Shown one piece after another: positions 1 through 12,103 of a stretch of 64,000 bases of DNA. Under the pieces are notes generated by a model. That model searched no databases and was not told the origin of the DNA. It was given only the letters and a program-made list of their open reading frames with translations. The DNA is from Gloeophyllum trabeum ATCC 11539 (Eukaryota; Basidiomycota; Agaricomycetes; Gloeophyllales; Gloeophyllaceae), in contig NW_006920420.1 of assembly GCF_000344685.1 (NCBI RefSeq), positions 696,579 to 760,578 on the forward strand, given 5' to 3'. The position numbers and the translations under genes are program-made. Position 1 is the stretch's first letter. Each line of letters opens with the position of its first letter.

Positions 1-2920
1 GTAGCTCGGTGTCAGATAGCTCATGGAATGTACACTTATCCCTTCCTATCCAGAGATTGGACTGCCAGCCTAGCCAGAACTTGAATAGACATACGAGTTT
101 GCCTATCCGTATCTATCCCATGGAAAGCTAGGTTACATGTCCGATGCTGGAACGGTCAATCGTATCGACAATCTTGCGCTGCATAGAATATCCCCCCGGC
201 CGACACTCACTCCATATAAGGCGCAAGCCAACAATTACATAATGTCCCAATATATACATGTAGTAGCTAAATATGGTATTCCCGCTACCGATGCCTGTCC
301 GGCGACCGTCGCGTCGATTGTACCTACAACCGCCAAAGATTGTGCGCAATATATCGACCTTGGTCCATATTATAGCTCTGATGCTGGAGCATACCTGTAG
401 TGTTCGAACGGTATGCCGGAGTCGACAGGCACGGACACGGCAGCGTAGAGATACTGCATGTCTTGATCGGTAAAGTATGGGTTGGCATCCGGATCCTGAT
501 ATACGTCAGCGCACGTCTCCGAGAGAATGAATGAATACTTACATCGATGCGATGCATGAAAAGCTCGCAGAAGACGTGCTTACATCCGACGTCTGACTTC
601 TGCGAGAAAGGACTGACTGGTTCGAGCTGCGAAATCGCGCTCGCCTTCAGCCACAAGTCACCTGGCCCACGCTCGGGGTGGGGTGGGGGGCGGGTTTTCT
701 AGGTGGACGCTGTGGGGGAAGCTGGGATGAGGAGGTCGGAAGCTGTTGGTCTTCGGCATTTCTGCTGATATCGTGGCGGACTTGCAAGGGGTTGGGAGTC
801 ATCTTGATGCAAGTCTGTCACCCTAGATATATGTACAGGTGTTACCTAGCTAGTCGATGGCTAAGTCAGTGAGGTTGCATATTTAACATGAGATAGAAAG
901 CGTAGCCAACGCACGGCGAGGATACAACATATCGGAGATATCCGGACCGTAGATAGAAATGAACAGATCAACTAGTCTGAGTATCTTAAGGATGGATTGC
1001 AATGCTCAACTGGCGCAGTTTCCCGACCGGTATCCAAAGTATCTTATACAGGACAGTCTACTGGATAATGAAACTAGATCTAATATCTTAGGGGTCTTGA
1101 CCGGTGGATAATCTGCAGGAAACGCAGTGATTTGCGTTGGCATATATTTTGCTCGCCTTGATGTAAATATCGTTAGAATCGTCCGACAATAGCACACGCC
1201 ACATGTAGGGCAATGCATACAGCAAAGGTGTACGAAGGTGTACTATAACTAGATCTTCGACGTCCCTCTGCGCCTGCACTGGCGTCCGTGAGATTACTCA
1301 TTAGCCTTTCTCCACCAAGTACTCTCGATCTTGTGCAGTACAGTTTTCACCCTATATGGGGGAGTTGAACAACTCCCAGCGTACATACAGCCAAGTCAAT
1401 GTTAATAGCTGAGTGCCAGGTGCAGCTGGCTACCATCAGGACTGGCAAATTCTCCCCGTAGCTCTATCAAGCTCAGCATTCAAAGTTGAGCCAAGGCCCT
1501 GTGAGCGTCCGGTTCACTAGACCGAGGAACGTGCTTTCGGGGCCGTGTGGCTGCCGAGACGGCTGAAAGAGAGTACAAGTAAAAGAGGCACCTGGAGTGC
1601 ACTCTTTATTTTCTATCTTGATCTATTCATCCCGTAGAATCGCTAGACGCTAGAGGTATAAAAGAGCTTGTACAAGTCGTTGTACTAGAGAGCTCGCTCA
1701 ATCTCACAACTTTACACCTATCTTGTCTTGGGCGTCTACTCTCCGTGTGCCGACACCGCGACTTCAGTCACGCTATCGTCACAGCCCTTTCATCCCGTTT
1801 CGGATAGAGTGGGGCGTGAGAATTTAAGAGATTCCGAAGCTTCTTCCGGGCATCCCTCGAATCGGACCGTCACCGAGCGAGTATTCCTACGTCCAAATAC
1901 CGAGTGCACTTGCAGTTCTTATCAAATTCAGTTATTGTAAAATGGGCGACGACAAGTAGCCATGTCATCATACGAAAATGCTTGCGGAGTTTTCATAAAT
2001 GGATTGACTGCCATACGCGACGACTGCAACCGAAAATATCCGTTTTGAGTGCAACCCGCGGCGTGGACTCGTCTCAGACACACCTACTAGCTTTGTTCTG
2101 GTTGCATCGACCCATCGACTAGGGAATCTGTAATGGCTCGAGATATAATGTCTTGGGAAAAGTCTCCAATGTTTGTAGCTGGACACGGACGCCAGGGCTA
2201 AAAACATGCCTAGCTTCTCCCTCCTCTCCCTCCCCAGCATCCAAATTCATCGCGAACCCCCAACAGCCAATGAGGCTCTAGGGAGATAGATGGAGCTGGC
2301 AGTTCGCAGAATCGCAAGGGCGGTGGTTCCGAAGGAGAACCTGGCACCTCCCCCTTCGCTCGACGCACGAAAGTACCACCCAGCCCAATGATCCTGGCAT
2401 CTGCGCACTTAGCGCATGGAAGCATCAGCACTATTGCTAGAGGGAAGAACGCCTAGCTCGTAATGGGCGTTGACCCCTGCGAAGCGGGTGATAATACGGA
2501 AGTGTAGTGTGAGCGATGCTACCGCCGCTGTCGTCGTCCTATCTATGTAGTCTAATGTTTATTTCCCTTCTAATACTGGTTTGTTACCGTCCACTGCGGT
2601 CTTAGATCGTCTCGTCCGGCCCTTTTCCCATCTGTTACGCAAACTCGTATGGTACTTGGCTTCCGCCTCTTCATTTGTAATGTCTAGGAAACGACATTCT
2701 TATCGGTTTTCCTGCTGCGCTCTATACTTGACATTTTCCCCATGTCCATCTCATGGCTCACAGGCGCCCCTTCGAATGCTGTGAACGGGGATACAGTTTC
2801 CTCATCACCCAATTCCCGTCTGATTGCTCTCATTCGTCGTGCGCATACATTAGTCTTACACAATTCACGCTACCTCCTCGCACCATAGGCTTTGACGCGA
2901 CACCGAGTCTTCTCCTCAGT
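1..2920. other. Intergenic, no supported gene
   Basis: No open frame here shows a recognisable domain, a convincing splice pattern or sustained coding bias; the frames present are short and overlap in several phases. A TATA-like TATAAAAG lies at 1657-1664, followed by a pyrimidine-rich, initiator-like stretch, so a short or non-coding transcript could begin near 1690. I cannot delimit it. The stretch also serves as the downstream region of the minus-strand SNF2 gene. Confidence 0.5.
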
Positions 2921-5760
2921 CTACTGTGGCCGTATTCCGAAGAGCGCCAGTAATTCTTCCAGTGTCATCTTCTGACTCTTGATCCTCTCGCCGCTAAGAG
3001 CGGCTACAGCGACGGCGCGCTTCTTGGCCTGTAGCTGGAACTCCAGTAAGGAGCGGCGCCATATTCAATGTCAGAGTACAAGCTCACCTCAAGGATTCGA
3101 CCTTCTATAGTGTTTTCCGTCGTCAACTTGTAGACCGTAACAGGTCTTTCTTGACCCAGCCTGTGAACACGGTCGAATGCTTGGTCCTAAACGCTTGTTG
3201 AGTGATTGCGCATGAAGCAATCCCTAAAGACTCACTTCAGAGGCGGGGTTCCACCAAGGGTCAGTGAGAATCACGTTGTTGCACATCGTCAGATTCAAGC
3301 CTTCCGACGTTGTCTAGATCAATGCCTTATACCATCAGTAGAAGCCTGAAACAACCCACCGACTCCGCCGGCCTTGAGCGACACTAGCGCTACGGTTACG
3401 CTCGTGTCCCGCTCAAGAGTGTCCAGTACTTTATCTCGCTGTGATATCTTCAGGCCTCCGTCGTCTACGAGCACCTCAGTCTCATGGGGGACGTAGACGG
3501 AACTGAACCTTACAGCGGACAAACTTCATACCATCCTTGGCCAGGAATTCGCCGATCAGGTCTAGCATGCCAGTCCACTGCGAATAGACTATTGTCTTGT
3601 CTTCGCCGCCCGACTGCTTGTGGATTCCCCATAGTATCTTGAGTATCTCTCGAACCTTGGCGGAGTCCGAGCCGGGCGGAAAGTGTAGTGCTGTAGGCAT
3701 CCGCGCGCCCCGAGCCTTGGAGCTTGCTCGGGCGCTTGTGTGATCATAAGCCACTGGAGGAATGGGGGAGTAATGCATATAGGCGAGCTTACCCGGAGGG
3801 CAGAATAGGTCTTTGCCAGCGGTGTGGCAATACTGTGAACTCGGCCGAATCAACTTCGTTTTTCGCATCCTTAACATTGGTCTCCGTCTCATCCTCGTCT
3901 GGCCTATGGAAGAGCCGAGGATGGTCGCATGCTAGCGTAGTCATCAGCTGCAGCCAGACCCACGTAGACATCATCGTACCTTGTCTCAATCGCAAGAGCC
4001 AGGTCAACACGTTAATATACCGTGACTGCACCTCGCCGATCTCCACGAGCTCCCAGACTTGATTGACGATCCATTCTTCCACAACTCGGTAGAACTCCCG
4101 TTCCTCTTTAGTGAAGCGGCAGAGGACGAGATGCACGTTGCGGGGCGGGAGTTTGACTATGACAGTTCCGTTGAGCATAGTGTCCTTCCTTCTGCGCATG
4201 AGGACCCCGTTGAGGACGACCTAGATGATTCCCAGTAATTTTTTGTTACGCTGCTGGCAGCGAGGACCGAATGCTCACATGTAGCCTCTTCATGGCGGTA
4301 ATGTCAATCCCCCTCTTGACGGGGTTTGCAATCCTCTCATTGAAGATATCCCAATCATTCAACGGACGGACGTCGATAAAATTTAAGAGCGGATAAAGAT
4401 CTTCCACCTTATTCTGTCTGCCAAATGATCAGGCCCCTTTGTGAAGCAATCAAATCACGCTACATACATGGGAGTACCGGTCAAGCACCACTTGTACTTC
4501 CCCATGAGCTCCCAACACGCTTCGGCGCCCGCAGTTTTGCGATTTCTGATCTCGTGCGCCTCGTCTTGAGACACACAATCTTCCAGCTTACATCAACTAA
4601 CTTTGGGAGGAATGACGTACCGAGAATAATTCTGAGCCAGGGAACGTTGAACAAGGCACTCCTCAATTCCCCCGCTTCGTACGCATTGTACTCGCTTTTG
4701 ACTATACCATATGTCGTAATCACAATGTCAGCGTTCGTTAATATTCTCGGCTCTGTTGGAATATAGTGTCAGTGCCGAGTATAGAGCCCATGAACTGCTA
4801 CCGCACCGGATGTTCTCTTGCTATCATGATGGTTCAGGACTCGGAGACCGGGCGCAAACTTTGCGGATTCTCGAGCCCACTGTCGTATCAGGGCAGCGGG
4901 ACACACAATTCTGATGGGAGGTATTATTAGGAGCTCTGACTAGTCACGAAGGAAAGTTACGCGTACAGAGTGGCACCGGACCATCCCTCCTTACGGTCGC
5001 TAGTGGTTGCACGACCTTCAACAACCCTTACCAAAGCCTGCACGGTCTTTCCGAGACTGTCAAGTATCTCCGTCAGCCGAATCTTAGCCCTGACCACTGA
5101 CCAAACGGAATTACCCCATGTCATCCGCAACTATGCCACCTCGTCTGTTCTCTCTCTCTCGATGGGCCATCCATTGCCTTGCAATGGTTTGATGTGGGAG
5201 AAGCTTGACGTGCGGCGCAAAACCAGGCACTGTCTCCAGTTCTTTCAATACTTTATACTCATCGTGGTGCGTGATCACGTCCGGGAGGAGTGCTTTCGGG
5301 TCGTCGGCAAGTATCGACAGGTTATCTGCGAGGGTACTCTCCCTGTCCGCGGTATTGTTATCTGATACAGGAGGCTTCTCGATAGGAACGACCTTAAGCT
5401 TGGGTATCTTCGGTTTTCCATGACGCACCGGTGGAGATTCCACGACGGACACAATGGGCTTGTTCCTAAACCCAAACCCCGTCGGCAAGGTGGAATTGTG
5501 GCATATGAACAGACGCGTATTATTATACTTACGCAATCCAAGGTGGCTTCATGTCTTCTCCATCTATGACCCGGAAAGATTTCCTGGGTTTCGGAGGTAC
5601 GGTATCTGCAGGTTCCTGCTTGACGTCCCTACGGCTCGTTAGTAAAGTAGCATGAGCAGGCGAGCGAAGATACCGACTGGAGCCAGGGTGGTCTCATGTC
5701 CACTCCATCGAGGAACCGGAAGGACTTTCTCGGTTTCTGCTGCATAGTCGTCGAAGGCAT
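2921..5760 (-). CDS. SNF2-family DNA-dependent ATPase (Rad5/Uls1/TTF2-like group)
   Basis: The protein probably translocates on nuclear DNA and remodels protein-DNA complexes using ATP. ATG is at 5760, with an in-frame TAG just upstream. The N-terminal half is spread over short exons; the ATP site DDMGLGKT is split by an intron starting at 5114. Then follow LIVCPAALIRQW (motif Ia), the DEAH box (assembled across an intron with a CAAG acceptor), KWCLTGTP (motif III), ACDHPRLF, the helicase-C stretch TIVYSQWTGMLDLI, SLKAGGVGLNLT (motif V) and DRVHRLGQ (motif VI). It ends in a short tail at TAG 2921-2923. Estimated length is about 780 residues. A loop between the two RecA lobes has a QYC...FC pair but no full C3HC4 RING, so Rad5/Rad16-type E3 activity is doubtful. 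The family call is firm; the subfamily is inference. Confidence 0.88.
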
Positions 5761-6518
5761 TGTCTGGACAGGCAACTTGATACAACAGGCGCGTGCTTCA
5801 ATACGCTAATTTGGGCACCTTCACTTTGCGGGTAGTCCAGGCGTCACGCCGGACCTGACGCCACTCCTGGATCGCGAGAGAATGATGTTCAAGCTTGTTA
5901 CTGGAGGGTACAGTCGCAAACGAGGGGCGGGTTCCGCATACAAAGGCTTATAATTATAGCCTGGGGAAGCCCGAGGCTGTCCAGGGATATATATGCGTGA
6001 CATCCTAGAGATATCGTTTACACTCAGCGGCGTTGTCAAGAAGGAACAATGGAGTCATATAGACCACAATTACTACTCACGCGGCTCCGTAGTGGATTGT
6101 GGGAGAACAAAGCAAAGATCAAGTGAGTGGGTATGCAATCGACCTTAGACCGTTACCGTCAAGTGATTGCTCCTAGTATTATTAGGAATCCTCTTCTTGC
6201 AGCGCCTTTCAAGTTGTTCCTGCTGAACCTAACGGAACCAAATCCGCGTGGCAATCCACGTGCGTGAGTGATCCGTGAGCCACATTCGAGCCGTTTGAGC
6301 CACAGAAGCAAGTCGGCATTCGTGAGCTTCAGAATCAAAAGCATTTTCTACGTTTGTGGGTGGGTTGGTTTATGTCTGACATTCTGCTCAGGGAGAGCAG
6401 GCCTTGTCCGCGGTACATAAAATCGATACCGTGCTGGCATTATCTACGAGTCACTCCGTGAAGATATTGACGATTCTAGTAATTCCGAGTCTCGAATTCT
6501 ACATCAGGTCCATAAACA
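5761..6518. other. Intergenic between SNF2 gene and NmrA-like gene
   Basis: Both flanking genes read leftward, so this holds the SNF2 promoter and the 3' region of the NmrA-like gene. The open frames are short and featureless. I saw no TATA box close to the SNF2 ATG. Confidence 0.5.
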
Positions 6519-7882
6519 TCAGACGCATGCTAAGAGGCGTGATGCTGTCTCTCTAGGGATGTCAATTCCGGCAGGCATTATGCGAGACAAACGTCTGACC
6601 TCTCCGTTCAGTAAGTCACGGCAAGGTTCTCCTTTCATCTCCTTGATATAATCTTGCATAGTCTTCCACTTCCAATTCTTCTGTCCTGGGTTTACGAGAT
6701 CGTTGTCGTTCTTCTCCCAGTTCATCTTGCCCTCGCCAATCAGGATGCTGGTCGCAAGAGTCAGAGGCTATCGTCGTGACACGCGGAGAACACCCGCCGG
6801 ATATGCGACGCCGGATTATCCAGTTTGCCTTTCTCCATGTCCTTCTTCGTAAGCTCCTTAAACTCGCCGAGATCAATCTCCTTGATCTCTATCTTCTTCC
6901 CGCTCTCTTTCATTACTGCGTTGGCAATGTCTTCCACACTCGCGAGGCTCCCTGCCAGGTGGACCTCGTCGGGCACTGCGCCATTTGTGGAGGACATGCA
7001 CAACAGAGAGAGGTAAACAAGGCTCCGCCCTATGTCAGCCTTCGAGGTAAGGGCAAACGGTACGGCTTTGGGCCCGATACAGGTGTATATGCCTCCTTCG
7101 GTATCGAAGCCGACTGTGAGGTGCACTTAGTTCAGACGGAGGGCAGCAAGCGGTGCTTACGCACACCACGGCTAAGGTGAGCATATACCCCAATCCGAGT
7201 GCTATAAGATTCCTGTAGAACGCGACAGGAAAGGGAACGTACCCCAATGGTATCTTCGAGCAGCATTCCGTTGTAAACGGAGATAATTCTCAATTTATCT
7301 TTGGCATATTCCCGCGCGTAAGACATATGCTTCTTCTTATGCACCCATTCCTCGTGTTCAAAGCCCGGGAAGTCGTTCTTCCAATGGTCTCTGAGGCGAC
7401 GCGAATGTGAGCATGCAAGGTGGATTCCCATAAAGACGACTTACCCTCCAAATTCACTCGGAAAGTACGCCTTCACTCCAGCCTGGACAGCAGCTCGTAC
7501 GAGCTTATTCGCGGCGTCAGCGTCGTTGATCCCCAAGGAACTGACGACAATATCTGCCGCCACCCCTTGCAGTGTCTCGACAATATCGCTTTCGGAAGAG
7601 TGCGGAGAGGCGATGTCTACTTTGCGGAGAACTGCTCCTTTCGCTGCGAGTGCCTTGGACTTCTCTGATTTCGGGTCGCGGGTGAAGCAGACAACTGAAG
7701 AGAAGAAGGGCTTGTACTTCTTGTCGAGGAATGTTTCGGATACCGTCATCCCTGCGACGTGATTTAGCCCTCTTCCTGAATTTGAGCGTATACAATATGC
7801 ACGCACCTAGTTGGCCCGTCGCACCAGCGATAGCGACAACGTACTGGCCCCGCCCCAGATGCGCAGACATAGGCAGTGACAT
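6519..7882 (-). CDS. NmrA-like / isoflavone-reductase-like NAD(P)-binding protein
   Basis: A Rossmann-fold protein of the atypical short-chain dehydrogenase NmrA group, which either reduce small aromatic substrates or sense NAD(P) redox state. Exon 1 (ATG 7882) encodes YVVAIAGATGQLG, the GxxGxxG dinucleotide loop, interrupted by an intron after the last Gly. Next come VVCFTRDP, DIVVSSLGI and YFPSEFGG, then a short exon giving IGPWFGFD, the typical SKADIGRSLVYL segment and LIGEGKMNWEKND near the C-terminus. Expected length is about 320-330 residues, normal for the family. Introns are about 45-70 nt; the last one I place is only about 35 nt and is uncertain. The substrate cannot be read from sequence. 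Confidence 0.85.
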
Positions 7883-7928
7883 GGCGGCCGGAGGGGAAAG
7901 AGATGTCGTCGAGCGAACACAGGAGGGT

Positions 7929-7936
7929 CTTATATA
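7929..7936 (-). promoter_or_regulatory. TATA box of the NmrA-like gene
   Basis: On the minus strand TATATAAG sits about 50 bp upstream of the ATG at 7882. The surrounding 16-mer GGTATATAAGACCCTC is identical to the core promoter of the inverted-repeat element at 51,128-51,143, which is unexpected (see findings). Confidence 0.65.
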
Positions 7937-7938
7937 CC

Positions 7939-8358
7939 ATGGTCTGTAATTAGCCCTAGCAGTAGTCCGACTACTGATGTAATGGCGCTGGTATCGTCAC
8001 GAAGAAGCAGAGAGTGTGATCGAGGCTGTTGAAGTACGAAGGTGACGAAACAAGAATGGGGTACTCCTTTTCCGGACGAAAGGTTAGGGTTCTCCGTGCC
8101 ACAGTGACAAAGATGCTAATAGCTGCCTGTCTGGACAAGGGAAAACAGGATCACGAATAAATAATGAGAGCATCTTTCTCGTAAATATGGTTGACGATTC
8201 TAATGCTACAACGAGACAGATAAACCTATTGATACAACAGAGTTCTGAATGTTTCTACCTCGCAAAGTCAGCGGCAGGCCAACAGTGAGGGAGGAGGGGA
8301 TAGACAAGGCGATCAAGTACGGAACGTGGTGTTGGCAGATGGGAAAACGGCAGCACAC
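7939..8358. other. Intergenic upstream of NmrA-like gene
   Basis: Upstream regulatory region of the NmrA-like gene and 3' region of the next minus-strand gene. No gene or repeat recognised. Confidence 0.5.
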
Positions 8359-9931
8359 TCATTCCTCTCTGAACCGTGTCCTCCCTCGTTCAAGTTCTGC
8401 CTCCCCAGCTTGAAGGTGTCCGAGTCCCAGCGTCTGCAGCCACTTCAAAGACACCCTTCGTCTCTTCGCCGGGGTCTCATCCCCCTCCAATCTCTCTTCC
8501 CTCCCTTCCCTTTGCTCATCTGGATCCCTTGTCCGCTTCCCCAGCACCATTGCGGTGAAGCTGTTGTTCGGTGCCTCTGCCCACACGAGCCGATACGGGT
8601 ATGGCCCGCCCTCCCTCTTCAAATAATCCTCATAGGACAATAAGTCCCATTTATCCCACCTCCGCCGCTCGACTTCGAGATCAATTAGCCCGGAGTCGAC
8701 GAGCCGCCACATGAGCTTGCCAGGGAGCCCGATGGTTGGAGTGCGGATTTGCAGGGGATGTCCCTCTCTTACCCGCTGCTTGTCGTGCATGTAGGAGTGG
8801 TATTGGAGGACGTCGTCCTTCGCGAACCACGTTTCGGGAGAGCGGCGGTGGTCCTCGTACGCGAAGTCGCGGACCTTGGCGCCGTGTTGCTCGAACAGTT
8901 CTGAGGGCGTCAGAGGCGGTGCCTCGCGACGTGCACTGGGCTTCGTAGGTTGCAGGACTCTGAATTCAGACGACCCTTTCGATGCCGAAGGGGAAGCGGC
9001 GGCAGTCTGGTGGTCTTGATGTGGCGTAGTCATCACCTTGCGCCGTTTGAGCGGCGATCCGCCTTCGTAGGCGGGCGATATGGAAGGCTGGAAGTTGACT
9101 TACTTAGATTAGTACACGTTTTGAGAAAGGCTCGAGGGAAACGTTGGACGCACGATATCTTGTGAGTTTCTAGCGGGCTCGGTAGGTGTGGATGGCGGCC
9201 GATCGCTCGTACCGTTCGTCGATCTCTAAGAGCACACGTCAGCGCCATGAAACCACATGCACCATGCCGCTCACAGATGCTTGCACGCGCGCATCCCTGG
9301 CGTCTTCATCCCGAGCCTCACTATCCGCCCGTGCTCTCTTCCGTGACGGCGAGGGCTCGGGCGCATCCACGTCCATAGGCCCATCCTCCCTCGCTTTGCC
9401 CTTCCCCTTCCTATCTACCGTCACACTTCTCTCGTACGCGAAATCGCGTATCTTGATTCCTAGGGACTTCACCCGCTCGACCCATTCGTCCGGGGTCGGA
9501 GCGTTGGGGTCGTACCCGAGGGGCTCCGTGTCCGCCTCGGAGTGCGCGTCTTCGTTCTCGTCTTGGTCTCCGGGGGAACTCGGAGTGTGACTGACCACGT
9601 AGGGGAGTCGGGTTGTGATGTGGTTTGAGGGCCTGCCCGACGATGCTGGGGGTAATGGTGGTAGCAGAAGGGACCGCGTGGTCCGGATAAGCTCGCGGCC
9701 TGGTGGCTACACGAAGAAAGGTCAGCACAGAGGAAGCAGTAAAATGTGACGCATTCTGCGTACGATGGGCTGGCCGAATCGATTCCTTGCGGTCGCTGGC
9801 TCAGCGGGTGGTGTGTGCGACGAAGGACCAGCGAGTGCCGGGCCTTCGCTTCCAACCGACTTCATCTGGGGGCTGAGCGATTCAAATGTGGCGGTACGCT
9901 GGAGGCTTCTGGGTTTGTTGACGTTCGACAT
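8359..9931 (-). CDS. Orphan nuclear-type protein with duplicated RDFAYE motif
   Basis: Not recognised as a known family. I join four exons (9764-9931, 9263-9706, 9154-9225, 8359-9087) into one 470-residue protein. All junctions keep phase, with donors GTACGC, GTGCAT and GTGCGT; the second intron is short (37 nt). Residues near 120-135 contain TPDEWVERVKSLGIKIRDFAYE and a later region contains LTPSELFEQHGAKVRDFAYE, so a small module appears twice. Three basic clusters resemble nuclear localisation signals: PSRKRARADSE, SPLKRRKV and PAKRRRVS. The remainder is Pro/Ser/Glu-rich and probably disordered. A DNA- or chromatin-associated role is inference from composition only. It could also be split as two genes, but the splice phases favour one. 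Confidence 0.6.
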
Positions 9932-10540
9932 CTTGATTTGTGTATATGTTTCTGATGATGAAGGATTCTTAGGTTGCGGAGAGTCGCAGTAGAGACCCAA
10001 CTGGCGAAGCTGTAAAGGAGGCCACAATGGCGAAGGCGAAGGGTGGTTGTAGTTGAAGTCCAAAACGGGGATTGTGGCAATGAACCGCGCCTCTTATAGG
10101 TTAGCCACAACAAAGGCCTTTCAAGTGGTGTGGCCAACGCGCAGCCTCTGTGGCGGATATCAGGCTATTGTCTTGCGCCCCTTTCACCACACGTTTCTTG
10201 AGACACCTTCGTTCGATGGGGCGTGTTGAAAGGAGGCATATGGTTGTAAACCACGTCGTCGTTCGAGACGACGTCGACAACAGGATGAGCGTGCACTTCG
10301 ATTAAACATTTTGTGGGTCCCACATCGGGCCGGATATCTCCGGCGTCTATTTTAGGACTCACGATTTACTGTACCAACTGGTGTTGCCCTATAGCTATAG
10401 GACGAAGAGGGAGCAGGTTATAGTGTACAAGTTGGAGAATTAAATACATTGATCTTATAGATATTTACAGGAGCGAATTTATGGATTGCAGATACCAGTA
10501 CGAACTGTAAAGAGACCGGGTGGAGATAAGTACCAGAGAA
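9932..10540. other. Intergenic with a perfect 8-bp-arm palindrome
   Basis: Holds the promoter of the upstream orphan gene and the 3' flank of BET2. At 10,253-10,274, ACGTCGTC and GACGACGT are separated by six bases, a perfect inverted repeat. No gene was seen. Confidence 0.45.
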
Positions 10541-11916
10541 TCACGTTTTCCTACGGGGCAAGGCTTTCCACCCCTTCCGTAAGCCCATCGCTTCTATTAT
10601 GTGTGCAGGCATGCAATACACAGGATCGAGGTCGATTAACCCCGGATATCCCAGTAAGGATAGACCTGTGCTCATACATGTCAGTCGCGGAGGTTAACAA
10701 AAGGCGTGGACTTACCAGCAATGCCGAAATGAGTGTGGAAAACATCCACCATATCTCCCGGCCTATCAGCGATCCCTCCACCTTCGGAATCCTGCGTATA
10801 TTCGCTTAAGCATACAGGATACGTATATGCAACAGAATAGAGTGAACTCACTTGGGCAGATAAGACGAAGGAAATCAGCTTGTCCGAGTCGATCCACGAC
10901 AGCTTATCCAGTATAGACATCGCTGATAAGCACCAGAAACTGTAACAGACCTATGTTGTCCAGCCACATGCTCGTTAGTCCAAGTCTACGGAAATTCGCT
11001 GCAACTGACATCCTCAAGCTTTTCTGGCCTGCCATTCAGTCCGCCATTTGGAAGCTGGCGTTCTGCCAACCACCATCCCAATGTCTCGTGGTCCACCTCG
11101 TCCAGCCGATCTAATATCGCCAGTGCGGCGACGCACACGAACACTAGACAGCGACCGTTAAGCGTTCAGAAGGGCAACAAAACGGTTGTCTACCTTGACC
11201 CGCATGGGTCTCAGCGCCGATGCAGTTTCCGAAGCCTCCGTCATAGTTTCTGCACGCACGGATATATGAGACTGTCTTCTCCACGTCCAAGTCGGACAAG
11301 CAACCAAGGAGCGATAGCGAGTTGACAGCGCAGTAGGAAAATCGCGTGTCGATCTCGCCGAAAGAGTCGCCAGCAAAGACACCAGACGGTTGTTGGAGTG
11401 ATAGAATAACTGGCATCACGGATGAGACCCAGTCTTGGAAGAGTCATAAACCGTTACTTGCACCTAGCAACTCTCGCTTTATCCACGCGATCTAGCGCGT
11501 CATGGGTGACTAGGATCTGGATGGCACTCGTAGTCGCGAGGAGATGGGCGTCATGGTCGGGATGGGCGCCAAAGCCTCCTATATTACAAAGGAGTAGAAG
11601 GGGCGTTCAGTGACTGAAACAGCACTATGAACGACAGAAGAACCAAACCTGCCTCGTCGTCCCAGCAGCTCATCACAAAGTCAATCATCTCCTCCCTGTC
11701 CAGAGCCTCTTTGTGTCCCATTATACATAACGCAGTCAGACCCCAGTAGATCGCGTTCATGCGCAGGTGCGCCGTCATATGGTATGTCAGGTCATCCTTG
11801 TTCTGGGGAGAGTCGGTTATAAACTATCGAGACTTCGAGGAAGAGCGTACATCTCCCAAGGACTTGATGTATGCGACATGCTTGTCCACATAGAGCTGCG
11901 TCTCTGAAGCGGCCAT
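10541..11916 (-). CDS. BET2: Rab geranylgeranyltransferase (GGTase II) beta subunit
   Basis: Catalytic subunit that transfers geranylgeranyl groups to C-terminal cysteines of Rab/Ypt GTPases, acting with the alpha subunit Bet4 and the escort protein Mrs6. ATG is at 11916 ([21 protein letters not shown]). Prenyltransferase beta repeats follow in order: [13 protein letters not shown]; a [20 protein letters not shown] repeat; [18 protein letters not shown], with the zinc-ligand Asp region; [65 protein letters not shown], with the zinc-ligand His region; and the terminal [14 protein letters not shown]. Stop is TGA at 10541-10543. Predicted length is about 335 residues, as in the family. It is single copy and divergent from the F-box gene, 187 bp apart. 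Confidence 0.93.
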
Positions 11917-12103
11917 CGTACTGAGGTCACGGAGAGGATAAGCTTCGTTACCGGCGGCAAGTCAGCTGCGTCTGATGAATCCGAGTCCGATGAAGGTCGG
12001 TAAATTCCGATCCTTCGTCGTCGTGTGCGACGTCTTCGGCGACGTGAAGTCTTTATAAGCTCGCTCTCACTGGGACACATATACTACGATTCTTCGACAC
12101 GAT
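11917..12103. promoter_or_regulatory. Bidirectional promoter, BET2 / F-box gene
   Basis: Only 187 bp separate the two divergent ATGs. The interval is rich in CGTC/GACG words (GCGACGTCTTCGGCGACG near 12,030) and has no clear TATA box, as is common for housekeeping pairs. Confidence 0.5.
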
